Assembly (NCBI RefSeq): GCF_000233715.2 | Contig: NC_021184.1 | Coordinates: 62,001-126,000 of the forward strand | Direction of reading: 5' to 3' | Length of the DNA stretch: 64,000 nucleotides | Source of the DNA: Desulfoscipio gibsoniae DSM 7213 | GTDB lineage: Bacteria > Bacillota > Desulfotomaculia > Desulfotomaculales > Desulfallaceae | Part shown: positions 52,576 through 60,627 of the stretch, piece by piece | How the letters are laid out: every line of letters begins with the position of its first letter | How positions within the stretch are numbered: the stretch's first letter is position 1 | Notes under the pieces: model-generated | What the model saw: the letters and a program-made list of their open reading frames with translations, nothing else | Told to the model about the DNA's origin: nothing | Databases searched by the model: none | Translations under genes and position numbers: made by a program

Positions 52576-52857
52576 ATGTCTTTGCTTTCGTTGCTTTTGG
52601 TCTCGCTGCCCGAAGCACTGCTGGTGACCATGTTGGGGTTTCAACTGGCGGGCCTTGGCATAACGTCACACCATTTAATAAAAACCGGTATGATCCAAAC
52701 GGCATCTTCGTATTTCATCAGGCTGGCTCCCATACCGTTCGGACTGCACAGCCTGGTGCAGATAGTTATTTATATATTTATTTTGCGACTCGTGGGGATG
52801 GTGATTTTCAATGGCTGCCACCTTCTTCCAAATCTAATACCTGGAAGGAGGCGCTAA
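52576..52857 (+). pseudogene. N-terminal membrane fragment of a sensor-kinase-like protein
   Basis: 93 codons with two or three hydrophobic segments: SLLSLLLVSLPEALLVTML, SSYFIRLAPIPFGLH and IVIYIFILRLVGMVI. The PEALLV/SYFIRLxPIPFGxHxLxQ pattern resembles the N terminus of Spo0B-type membrane histidine kinases in this group. The kinase part is missing; the frame ends in HLLPNLIPGRRR. It is likely a remnant, possibly still translated (SD GGGAGGT near 52552). Confidence 0.45.
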
Positions 52858-52977
52858 CTCAAAATGAGAAGCAATAAAAAGATAATTTTTTCAAAAACTA
52901 CTAATATGTACAAGATGGTTTATGAAACTATTAACTTATTTACCTATACAAATGTTGTTATCGATTAGGTTCATAAC

Positions 52978-52999
52978 AGGGTGGTAATTTTACCACCCT
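52978..52999. repeat. 10-bp inverted repeat before the 53028 gene
   Basis: AGGGTGGTAA and TTACCACCCT are exact inverses with a 2-base loop. Confidence 0.6.
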
Positions 53000-53027
53000 A
53001 TCTATTAATGAAGAATGTGAGGCTCTT

Positions 53028-54092
53028 ATGCAGTTATTATATTTAATTTTGAGGCCAGATACTTTATGGGGAATATTCATATTAACCATATTATTATTTT
53101 TAACATTATTTCTATTTTTGCCTACCGCAGTAATACACAGAAATAAGATATTAGAAATGATAGCTCAAAACAAACCGCTTGTTTTAATACTTTTTTTATT
53201 TCTTATTATGATAGTAATTGTTCAAATTGACTTTAAATTGGTTACTTCCTATAACTTTGCTAAAAAATATGGGTGGGAGATTGATGAGGTCAGGTCTGTA
53301 CATGAAGTCATGTTTAAAGATGGAATATCATTAAATCAAATTAATAATCAAAGTTTATCAAACGAAGACCAGTTACAAGTTTACCTTATAAACGACCCTC
53401 GTGAAATGTCGGCCATAATCTGTTCGGAAGCTTTAGGATTTGCATATGATCAAATCATTGATAGAAAGATAAAATTATACTCACTAGCTGTAAAACATGA
53501 TATAAAGTTTAGCCATGATGGAATTTTATTTACACCTGATATAGAATTAAAAATTGGCTTTCTGGATGATAAAATTGTTTTTGGAACGCTCTTTATACTA
53601 AGCCAAACTGGTTCTGGATATTATCCGGTAAACTTCAATGAGGATAGCATAAAGGAAGAAATCTTAAAAGTATATGATAATAGACCTTATTATGTTTCCA
53701 TTTATGGCGATGTACGCATTAGTTTCTTGCCGGGAGGGTATCAGCTGTTTCATTATCCTTATAATACTTCTGTTATTTTCCCCCAAGTAGAAATTAGTCC
53801 GGAAACCTTAGATCCAATAATACCGGCTGAGATTGTTAAGGTGGGATTTGATAACCGGTATATTATAGCATTGCAAAATGAGTATACTACAGGTGAAAAA
53901 AATAAATTTTTAGATATACCATTAGATAAATATTATATATTAGATACTGAAAATGAAACCGTTTATAGTTATGACACATTAGAAAATTTTGAAAATCAAC
54001 GAAGGCAATTAAAGATAGACAATATTGAATTCCAAGATATTAATTCGTTTTCAGTAATGAGCTATGACCGATTTGCTAATAAGGAATTGTAA
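53028..54092 (+). CDS. membrane-anchored hypothetical protein
   Basis: 354 residues, strongly AT-rich. Two hydrophobic helices at the N terminus (about 15-33 and 50-66, the second IVIVQIDFKL) are followed by a long soluble domain. The last 90 residues (IVKVGFDNRYIIALQ, YYILDTENETVYSYDTLENF) resemble the DUF3997 type. A weak SD precedes ATG 53028. No enzyme motif is visible. Base composition suggests transfer relative to the core genes. Confidence 0.6.
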   Translation: MQLLYLILRPDTLWGIFILTILLFLTLFLFLPTAVIHRNKILEMIAQNKPLVLILFLFLIMIVIVQIDFKLVTSYNFAKKYGWEIDEVRSVHEVMFKDGISLNQINNQSLSNEDQLQVYLINDPREMSAIICSEALGFAYDQIIDRKIKLYSLAVKHDIKFSHDGILFTPDIELKIGFLDDKIVFGTLFILSQTGSGYYPVNFNEDSIKEEILKVYDNRPYYVSIYGDVRISFLPGGYQLFHYPYNTSVIFPQVEISPETLDPIIPAEIVKVGFDNRYIIALQNEYTTGEKNKFLDIPLDKYYILDTENETVYSYDTLENFENQRRQLKIDNIEFQDINSFSVMSYDRFANKEL

Positions 54093-54095
54093 AAA

Positions 54096-54323
54096 TCAGC
54101 CCATTGGTACTGGGAAAGGCAGAGACTTTGCCAGATAGAACAAGGCGGTAATATCGACCATAGAGGAATCTAAACAGTAACCACAGTAGAAGTTATAAGT
54201 TACTTCATTAACTCCCCGTTTGGCATACCTATCCAGTTCCAAATCGAATTTATCGGGCACCTGTACACCCGCTTTTACCAGGGCTTCCCGGGCTTTCATC
54301 AAAGACTGGTCAGCATAATACAA
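54096..54323 (-). pseudogene. C-terminal remnant of an unidentified gene
   Basis: A minus-strand frame of 75 codons (longer if read back to 54374) reads LMKAREALVKAGVQVPDKF and NEVTYNFYCGYCLDSSM. It looks like a real protein end but has no SD or natural start. The frame is closed by a stop upstream near 54375. I do not recognise the family. Confidence 0.35.
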
Positions 54324-54420
54324 CCGAATAACATCCGGGAGGAATAAATTAAACCATGGGAAAACCGGAATTGACTAAACAATACCTGTATATTAACATG
54401 TGTATAAGGAGGTGTGTGGC

Positions 54421-54621
54421 ATGCGCACCAATATTGTAATTGACGACGCTTTAATGCAAAAAGCAATGGAGGTTTCCGGCCTTAAAACTAAAAGAGAAGT
54501 GGTGGAAAAGGCTATGCTTGAGTTTGTAGCAAGCCGCACACGTAAGGATTTAAAGGAATTGCGGGGCAAAATAAGATTTGCCGACGACTATAATTACCGG
54601 ACTCTACGGGGGGGCCGGTAG
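54421..54621 (+). CDS. VapB-type antitoxin
   Basis: 66 residues from ATG 54421, which follows AAGGAGGTG. It is the ribbon-helix-helix VapB pattern: MRTNIVIDDALMQKAMEVSG, LKTKREVVEKAMLEFVA. The C-terminal part would bind VapC. Its stop overlaps the GTG start of the vapC remnant by one base. Since VapC is frameshifted, the antitoxin is probably an orphan. Confidence 0.82.
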   Translation: MRTNIVIDDALMQKAMEVSGLKTKREVVEKAMLEFVASRTRKDLKELRGKIRFADDYNYRTLRGGR

Positions 54622-55027
54622 TGATACTCGTTGACACTCAGTTCTAATCAGCTTTCTCAAAGGCCAAACCGATAACAAAACATTACTTTTTGATGAAGTT
54701 TTGGCTCGCGATATACCTTTTGGTATTTCACCCTATATCTTTCAGGAGATTTTGCAGGGGGCAAGAAATGAAAAAGAATACCGGCAGTTGCGCGACTATC
54801 TTTCAACACAAACCATTTACTTTTTGCCGGAAGAAAAAGCTACTTATGAAAAAGCAGCACGCTTATATTTTGACCTGCGGCGCAAAGGCATAACGCCGCG
54901 TAGCACCATTGACATACTGATTGCGCTCACCGCCATGGAATACAGACTCTTGCTTTTGCACAATGATCGAGATTTTGATTTAATGGCTGAGCAAGTAGAT
55001 GCTCTTCAAATTCTTAAAATGATATAA
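54621..55027 (+). pseudogene. frameshifted VapC (PIN-domain) toxin
   Basis: GTG 54621 overlaps vapB and begins VILVDT, but the frame ends after two codons. A one-base deletion near 54638 explains this: the remaining frame gives ISFLKGQT, then LLFDEVLARDIPFG and ends STIDILIALTAMEYRLLLLHNDRDFDLMA, a standard PIN-domain VapC. The second half (54701-55027) is open. The catalytic first Asp (VDT) is cut off from the rest, so the toxin is expected to be inactive. Confidence 0.75.
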
Positions 55028-55030
55028 TTA

Positions 55031-55175
55031 AGCACGTTAAAAAATGCCCGCTATATTCCACCTAATCCAGAGGACATGATAGAAGAAACCGGCTGTTTAC
55101 CTACGAAAAGTATTTAAATATTCTGCGTAAAGACACCTGGCGTGAGCACCTGAGAAAAAGGGGTGCTTATTTTAT
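55031..55175 (+). pseudogene. scar of a second fic copy (internal deletion)
   Basis: Bases 55031-55085 match 45531-45585 of fic with only two or three changes, and 55084-55140 match 46131-46187 (last codons of fic) at about 88%. The 547 bases between are missing, with a 2-base overlap (AG) at the joint. The fic terminator hairpin also recurs downstream. No working protein is possible. Confidence 0.85.
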
Positions 55176-55322
55176 GCCCATTTAGGAAGATGTGGTTTCC
55201 CATATGAGAATCAGGAGAGGGACGCTTGTTTTTTACTTGGCTTTTTATTATTATACATATCGAATATAACGGCAGTAAGTTAACCTATATTAATACACAA
55301 TTTAGGGCAAAGGAAGATTTGT

Positions 55323-55556
55323 ATGCGTGCAGTTATTCAGAGAGTGGCAAAAGCTCAAGTTCTTGTAGACGGACAGGTTGTATCGCGGATATCCAAAGGA
55401 TTGCTGGTTCTTATCGGTATTGGAATCAATGATACTATCGATACCGCAGATTACCTGGTCAAAAAAATCGTAGATTTAAGGATTTTTGAGGATTCCGCCG
55501 GCAAAATGAATTTGTCCATTAAAGATATAAACGGTGAGTTATTGCTAGTTATATAA
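55323..55556 (+). pseudogene. dtd: truncated D-aminoacyl-tRNA deacylase
   Basis: 77 codons match the N-terminal half of DTD ([46 protein letters not shown]) and stop at NGELLLVI. The normal protein has about 149 residues, with the catalytic block SQFTL just after this point. The end is thus lost, and the frame runs into the pth leader. AAAGGAAG precedes ATG 55323. Confidence 0.85.
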
Positions 55557-55605
55557 AATAATTATGGCATATCGCGGCAAAATATTAAAGCGGAGGTTAT
55601 GTATC

Positions 55606-56181
55606 TTGAAACTGGTGGTGGGATTAGGTAACCCGGGGTCCAAATACGCGCTGACCAGGCATAATGCCGGTTTTATGGCGGTGGACCGGCTGGCGGAGCG
55701 GCTGGATACGCCGGTGGACCGTAATTTTTTACGCTCCCTGGTGGGACAAGGAGTTTGGGCGGGGGAGAAAATTATACTGGCCAAGCCCCAGACATATATG
55801 AATCTAAGCGGGCAGGCGGTGGTTGCACTGCTAAACTGGTACAAGCTCGCCCCTGCCGATTTGATAGTTATTTACGATGACCTGGACCTGCCCCCCGGCA
55901 GGCTGCGTATTCGGGATCGCGGCAGCGCCGGCGGGCACCGGGGACTGGCTTCAATTATCAACCTGCTGGGGACCGGAGATTTTATCCGGGTGCGCATCGG
56001 CATCGGGCGTCCTCCGGTGCCCGGCCCCGAGGTGGCGGATTGGGTGCTGGCCCGTCCTGCTTCGGAGGATATGGAGGCCATTCACCGGGTATTGGAAACC
56101 GTGCCCGGGGTGGTGGAGGAGATCGTCCGGGCCGGGGTGGTGTCCGCCATGAATAAGTTTAACGGTAACAAGACAGTATAA
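55606..56181 (+). CDS. pth: peptidyl-tRNA hydrolase
   Basis: About 191 residues. KLVVGLGNPGSKYALTRHNAGF (N-terminal with catalytic His), KPQTYMNLSGQAV, IYDDLDLPPGRLRIR and GGHRGLASII are all present. TTG 55606 follows GGAGG (55592-55596). It restores peptidyl-tRNAs released from stalled ribosomes. In B. subtilis (spoVC/pth) it lies after ctc. Confidence 0.96.
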   Translation: MKLVVGLGNPGSKYALTRHNAGFMAVDRLAERLDTPVDRNFLRSLVGQGVWAGEKIILAKPQTYMNLSGQAVVALLNWYKLAPADLIVIYDDLDLPPGRLRIRDRGSAGGHRGLASIINLLGTGDFIRVRIGIGRPPVPGPEVADWVLARPASEDMEAIHRVLETVPGVVEEIVRAGVVSAMNKFNGNKTV

Positions 56182-56222
56182 GCCTGCCGTCAAAGGTCAA
56201 TATTATAAGCAGGGGAATTTAT

Positions 56223-56591
56223 TTGTTTGTAGTTGCGGGTTTGTTGTCTGCAGTAATAGCTCGCTATATACTGGGCCTTGTTGGCCGGGCCGATGATGCA
56301 GTCATGATTGTGCTGGCGGCACCGGTGGTGGAGGAAGTGTCTAAAACTGGGTTGGCGCTGCTTTGGGGCGCTGATGTCTTCCTGGTACATATAGTATTCG
56401 GTGGTACGGAACTTTTTTCGGATTCCCTGGGCGGGCGCGGTATATGGCCCGGCCTTGCGGCATTGGTGCTGCACAGTCTACTGGGTTTTGGGACTGCCTG
56501 GCTTTTGATGCATGCCGGGGTAACAGTGGCGTTGGCGCTGGCGATTGTTTTGCACGGGCTGTGGAATTACACGGCGGTCCGGCTGTTATAA
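56223..56591 (+). CDS. short PrsW-like membrane protein
   Basis: 122 residues with three or four hydrophobic segments. PVVEEVSKTG matches the EExxK motif, FGGTELF the FxxxE motif, and LVLHSLLGFG with IVLHGLWNYT supply histidines, as in PrsW-type intramembrane proteases (which act in anti-sigma-factor cleavage). PrsW is usually about 200-250 residues, so this is a minimal relative. TTG 56223 follows AGGGG. It lies between pth and fin, where B. subtilis has none. Confidence 0.6.
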   Translation: MFVVAGLLSAVIARYILGLVGRADDAVMIVLAAPVVEEVSKTGLALLWGADVFLVHIVFGGTELFSDSLGGRGIWPGLAALVLHSLLGFGTAWLLMHAGVTVALALAIVLHGLWNYTAVRLL

Positions 56592-56629
56592 CTCGTTTAA
56601 GCTATTATATATGGCGGTGAAAATTAAAA

Positions 56630-56854
56630 ATGAAAATTTATCACATTTGTGAATGCTGTGACCGGGTGTTTAAAGTTACCGAATCAGCCGGTCGGGCTGC
56701 ATGCGTTGACAACTTGACTGGTGACAACACCGGGGATATAATGATGAGGGAACCTGAAAATGGAAGCGGTGTGGCTTCAGGCTTATGCGAAGAGTGCCGT
56801 GAGGAAATATACGGTTCCGAGGATCATTTTTTTTATTCCCCTAGACTTAATTAA
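56630..56854 (+). CDS. fin: anti-sigma-F factor Fin
   Basis: 74 residues. Two CxxC pairs (HICECCDRVF and GLCEECREEIY) fit the zinc-dependent Fin (YabK) fold, and it lies between pth and mfd as in B. subtilis. Fin displaces sigma-F in the forespore and helps the switch to sigma-G. ATG 56630 has a weak SD (GCGGTGAAA). Confidence 0.82.
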   Translation: MKIYHICECCDRVFKVTESAGRAACVDNLTGDNTGDIMMREPENGSGVASGLCEECREEIYGSEDHFFYSPRLN

Positions 56855-56870
56855 TAAGGAAAAAGGCCGG

Positions 56871-56902
56871 AGCTTTAGCCTGATGGCGCTAAAGCTTTTT
56901 TT
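56871..56902 (+). terminator. intrinsic terminator after fin
   Basis: AGCTTTAGC/GCTAAAGCT 9-bp stem and seven T. Confidence 0.88.
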
Positions 56903-56932
56903 GTGATGCCTTGTTATGGCTGGTGATCTTAA

Positions 56933-59900
56933 ATGCAAGGTTTGTTGAAATTAATTAAAGATACCACAGAATATGCTGGTCTGGTGAAGGTTTTAGCTGC
57001 CAACCGGAGCCAGCAGCAGGTGTTTGGACTAACGGGTGCCCAGCGCAACCTGTTGATCGCGGCGCTGGTTAACGCGGGTTACCCAACTGCACTGGTTGTT
57101 ACCCCGGGTGAGGTGGAAGCCGGGCAAGTGGCGGATGATTTAACCGCGTTGCTGCCGCAAATGAGAGTGGTGCAATTCCCCGTCAATGAACAGCTACCCT
57201 ACCAGGTGTTGGCACATGGTATGGAGGTGACGGTTGCCCGTTTGGGGGTGCTGGAAGGTTTATGCCGGTCTGAACCAATGATTATTGTGGCGCCGGTGGA
57301 GGCGCTGATGAGCCGGTTAAGCCCGCCGGATGTGTTTGCGGGTGCTGGTTTTGAATTAGTTATTGGTAACCGGCAGGATACTGGTGAACTGGGACAGCGC
57401 CTTGTAGCCATGGGCTATGAAAGAGTCGATTTGGTAGAAAGGGCAGGACAATTTAGTATGCGCGGCGGCATTGTGGACGTTTTTCCCATGACATCTGCTG
57501 TGCCTGCGAGATTGGAATTCTTTGATGATGAAGTTGATTCCATACGCCTGTTTGATGTGGAGTCACAGCGTTCCGATAAAAAAATCGAACGGCTTGCCGT
57601 TTTCCCCGCGAGGGAGATGGTGGCCAGCCAGAAAATATGGGCCATGGGATACAGCGCTGTTCAGGCGGAGTACCGGATTGGACAGCGCAAACTGGCCAAA
57701 TCCGGTGATCACGCAGCGCTTGGCTTTTTCCAAGAGCACTTTGGACATTTGTTGGATATGCTGAATAACGGTGTTTATTTTATGGGGTTAGAACAATTTA
57801 TACCGTATTTCTACCCCCGCCCGGTAAGTCTACTGGATTATCTTCCCCGGGGAACACCTGTGTTGATGGATGAGCCGTTAAAGATCAGGGAAGTAGTGCA
57901 TAGTATTCAGAGGGAGCGAGCCGAGACATACGCCGACCTTCTGACCAGGGGTAAGGTGCTGCCGGGCCAGGTCAAGTGTTACCTGAACTGGGAAGAGTTA
58001 TATGAAGGCATCACCGCCCGGCGGGCGGTATATTTTTCTTTTATGCCCCGCCAGGCACCGTTTATCCGCCCGCAAAATATAATTAATTTCACTGCTAAAT
58101 CAATGCATAGTTTCCTGGGCCACACTGATATTCTTGCTGACGAGATAAGGCAATGGCGCCGCAACGCTAATGCTGTGGTGCTTCTGGTAACGGGGCAGGA
58201 CAGGGGGCGCCACTTGCTGGACGCACTCAGGGATGAAAAGGTAGACGTTTTTTATGTATCATCCCTGGACCGGGAGGTGAAGCCAGGCAATGTGGTGATT
58301 AGCCACGGCCAACTTACCGGGGGTTTTGAGCTGGTCAATGCCAGGCTGGTGGTGATCACCGAGGGGGAAATATTCGGACAGCGCAAGCGTAAAAAGCGGG
58401 AGCAATTCCGGGAGGCGGGCAACCGGCTGGAGCCCTTTACTGATTTAAAGGCTGGGGACTACGTGGTGCATGTCAACCACGGCATTGGGCGCTACCTGGG
58501 TATTGTGCCGCTGGATATCGGGGGTATTCGCAAGGAATATTTATTAATTAAATACGCAGCCGAAGATAAGTTGTATGTGCCCACAGACCAGGTGTCACTG
58601 CTGCAAAAATACCTGGGTGCCGAGGCTGACAGTCCGCGGCTTTCTAAACTGGGCGGCGCGGAATGGAACCGGGTGAAGAGCCGGGTTCGGGAAGCGGTGC
58701 GGGATATGGCACAGGAGCTATTAGCCCTTTATGCTGCCCGGGAAACAGTACGGGGATATGCCTTTGGGTCGGATACAGTGTGGCAGAAGGAATTTGAAGG
58801 TGTCTTTCCCTATGAAGAAACACCCGACCAGCTGCGGGCCGTAAATGATGCCAAGCGGGATATGGAGAGCCCGCGGCCAATGGACCGGCTGCTTTGCGGC
58901 GATGTGGGTTATGGCAAAACCGAGGTGGCGCTGCGGGCAGCATTTAAAGCGGTAATGGAAAGCAAGCAGGTGGCTGTGCTGGTGCCAACCACCATACTGG
59001 CCCAGCAGCATTATAATACCTTCCGGGAACGTTTTGCAGGTTACCCTGTGACGGTAGAGATGCTCAGCCGTTTCCGAACGCCACGGGAACAGCGCCAGAT
59101 TGTTCAGGCTCTTAAAGAAGGGCGCATAGACATAGTCATTGGTACTCACCGGCTGGTGCAGGAAGATATTATATTCAAAGACCTGGGTTTATTGGTGGTG
59201 GACGAAGAACAGCGCTTTGGAGTGTCACACAAGGAAAAGCTGAAAAAATTGCGCACCAGCGTGGATGTTTTGACCCTGACTGCCACGCCCATTCCCCGCA
59301 CATTGCATATGTCGCTGGTAGGGGTGCGCGACACCAGTTTGCTGGAGACGCCGCCGGAAAACAGGTTTCCGGTGCAGACCTATGTGTTGGAGGAAGACCC
59401 GCTGCTGATCCGGGAGGCCATCCGGCGGGAGCTGGGCCGGGACGGCCAGGTGTTTTATGTGCATAACCGGGTGGCTGACCTGGATAACGTAGCTATGTGG
59501 ATCAAGGGATTGGTGCCCGAAGCACGCATTATCACCGCCCACGGGCAGATGCGGGAGGAAGAGTTGGAACAAATTATGCTTGACTTTATTGATGGGGACT
59601 ATGATGTGCTGTTATGTACCACCATCATAGAAAGTGGTTTGGACATTCCTAATGTTAATACGTTAATTATTAGAGAAGCTAATAACTTTGGACTGGCTCA
59701 GCTTTATCAGTTGCGCGGCCGGGTAGGCCGTGCCAACCGCCTGGCCTATGCTTACCTTACCTTTCGTAAGGACAGGGTTTTGAACGAGGTGGCCGAAAAA
59801 AGATTGGCGGCCATCAGGGAATTCACTGAATTTGGTTCAGGTTACAAAATTGCTATGCGTGACCTGGAAATCAGAGGCGCCGGTAACTTGCTGGGGGCGG

Positions 59901-60451
59901 AACAGCACGGCCATATTGCTGCAGTGGGCTTTGATTTATACTGCCGGCTGTTGGAGGAGGCGGTGCGGGAGGCCCGGGGACAGCAGGAGGAACAACCGGT
60001 GGAAACCGTGGTGGAACTTCCTGTGGAGGCCTATATACCAAACCAATATATTGCAGACGCCAATCAAAAGGTAGAAATGTATCGGCGTATTGCCTCTTTA
60101 CAACGGGTAAGCACCATTGCCGACCTGGAAGAAGAATTGGTGGACCGTTTTGGCGATTTACCCCGGGAGGTGCAGAACCTGCTAAAGGTATCACGGATCA
60201 GGGTTATGGCCGGACATTTAAAGATAAAATCTGTTAACAAACAGCAGGGTTTCTACCGCCTGACTTTTGCTCCAGGACATGCCCTCAACGGAGAAAAGCT
60301 GGTAGCGGTGGGAGAGCGTTATCGCAATAAAGTAAAATTTAGTAACGCAGATGGTGACTTTGAGATTCGTTATAAAATACGTGAGGCCGGGCGCTCGCCC
60401 GCTGAGCAGCTGGATGAGTTGGAAAGATTTTTGAAAAAGCTGGCTGATTAA
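56933..60451 (+). CDS. mfd: transcription-repair coupling factor
   Basis: 1172 residues, the usual length. It has a UvrB-like N-terminal module (about 1-300, SMRGGIVDVFPM), a CarD-like RNA-polymerase-interacting domain (DLKAGDYVVHVNHGIGRYLG, near 502), a helicase core with CGDVGYGKTEVALRA (Walker A, near 654) and DEEQ (near 756), TATPIPRTL and the TRG motif region, and a C-terminal regulatory domain. Mfd removes stalled RNA polymerase and recruits UvrA. The ATG at 56933 follows GGTGATC. Confidence 0.97.
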   Translation: MQGLLKLIKDTTEYAGLVKVLAANRSQQQVFGLTGAQRNLLIAALVNAGYPTALVVTPGEVEAGQVADDLTALLPQMRVVQFPVNEQLPYQVLAHGMEVTVARLGVLEGLCRSEPMIIVAPVEALMSRLSPPDVFAGAGFELVIGNRQDTGELGQRLVAMGYERVDLVERAGQFSMRGGIVDVFPMTSAVPARLEFFDDEVDSIRLFDVESQRSDKKIERLAVFPAREMVASQKIWAMGYSAVQAEYRIGQRKLAKSGDHAALGFFQEHFGHLLDMLNNGVYFMGLEQFIPYFYPRPVSLLDYLPRGTPVLMDEPLKIREVVHSIQRERAETYADLLTRGKVLPGQVKCYLNWEELYEGITARRAVYFSFMPRQAPFIRPQNIINFTAKSMHSFLGHTDILADEIRQWRRNANAVVLLVTGQDRGRHLLDALRDEKVDVFYVSSLDREVKPGNVVISHGQLTGGFELVNARLVVITEGEIFGQRKRKKREQFREAGNRLEPFTDLKAGDYVVHVNHGIGRYLGIVPLDIGGIRKEYLLIKYAAEDKLYVPTDQVSLLQKYLGAEADSPRLSKLGGAEWNRVKSRVREAVRDMAQELLALYAARETVRGYAFGSDTVWQKEFEGVFPYEETPDQLRAVNDAKRDMESPRPMDRLLCGDVGYGKTEVALRAAFKAVMESKQVAVLVPTTILAQQHYNTFRERFAGYPVTVEMLSRFRTPREQRQIVQALKEGRIDIVIGTHRLVQEDIIFKDLGLLVVDEEQRFGVSHKEKLKKLRTSVDVLTLTATPIPRTLHMSLVGVRDTSLLETPPENRFPVQTYVLEEDPLLIREAIRRELGRDGQVFYVHNRVADLDNVAMWIKGLVPEARIITAHGQMREEELEQIMLDFIDGDYDVLLCTTIIESGLDIPNVNTLIIREANNFGLAQLYQLRGRVGRANRLAYAYLTFRKDRVLNEVAEKRLAAIREFTEFGSGYKIAMRDLEIRGAGNLLGAEQHGHIAAVGFDLYCRLLEEAVREARGQQEEQPVETVVELPVEAYIPNQYIADANQKVEMYRRIASLQRVSTIADLEEELVDRFGDLPREVQNLLKVSRIRVMAGHLKIKSVNKQQGFYRLTFAPGHALNGEKLVAVGERYRNKVKFSNADGDFEIRYKIREAGRSPAEQLDELERFLKKLAD

Positions 60452-60627
60452 GCATTATAAGGATGCCGGCAATAGCCTGCCCAAATAACCGGCTTTGTAG
60501 CAGATGGCCCAAATTGTGTTTATAAGGACGCCGGGCCATGCTATTGTCGGGCACGTTCCTTTGCTATATAATTAAGTGTATTGTTGCCGCTCATGTATGC
60601 GGCTATTATTAAGGGAGGAGATAAATT

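Noticed and set aside
52320-52631. 103-codon minus-strand frame between IS3 and the kinase fragment
   Set aside because: No plausible SD or motif, and it overlaps the start of the kinase fragment.
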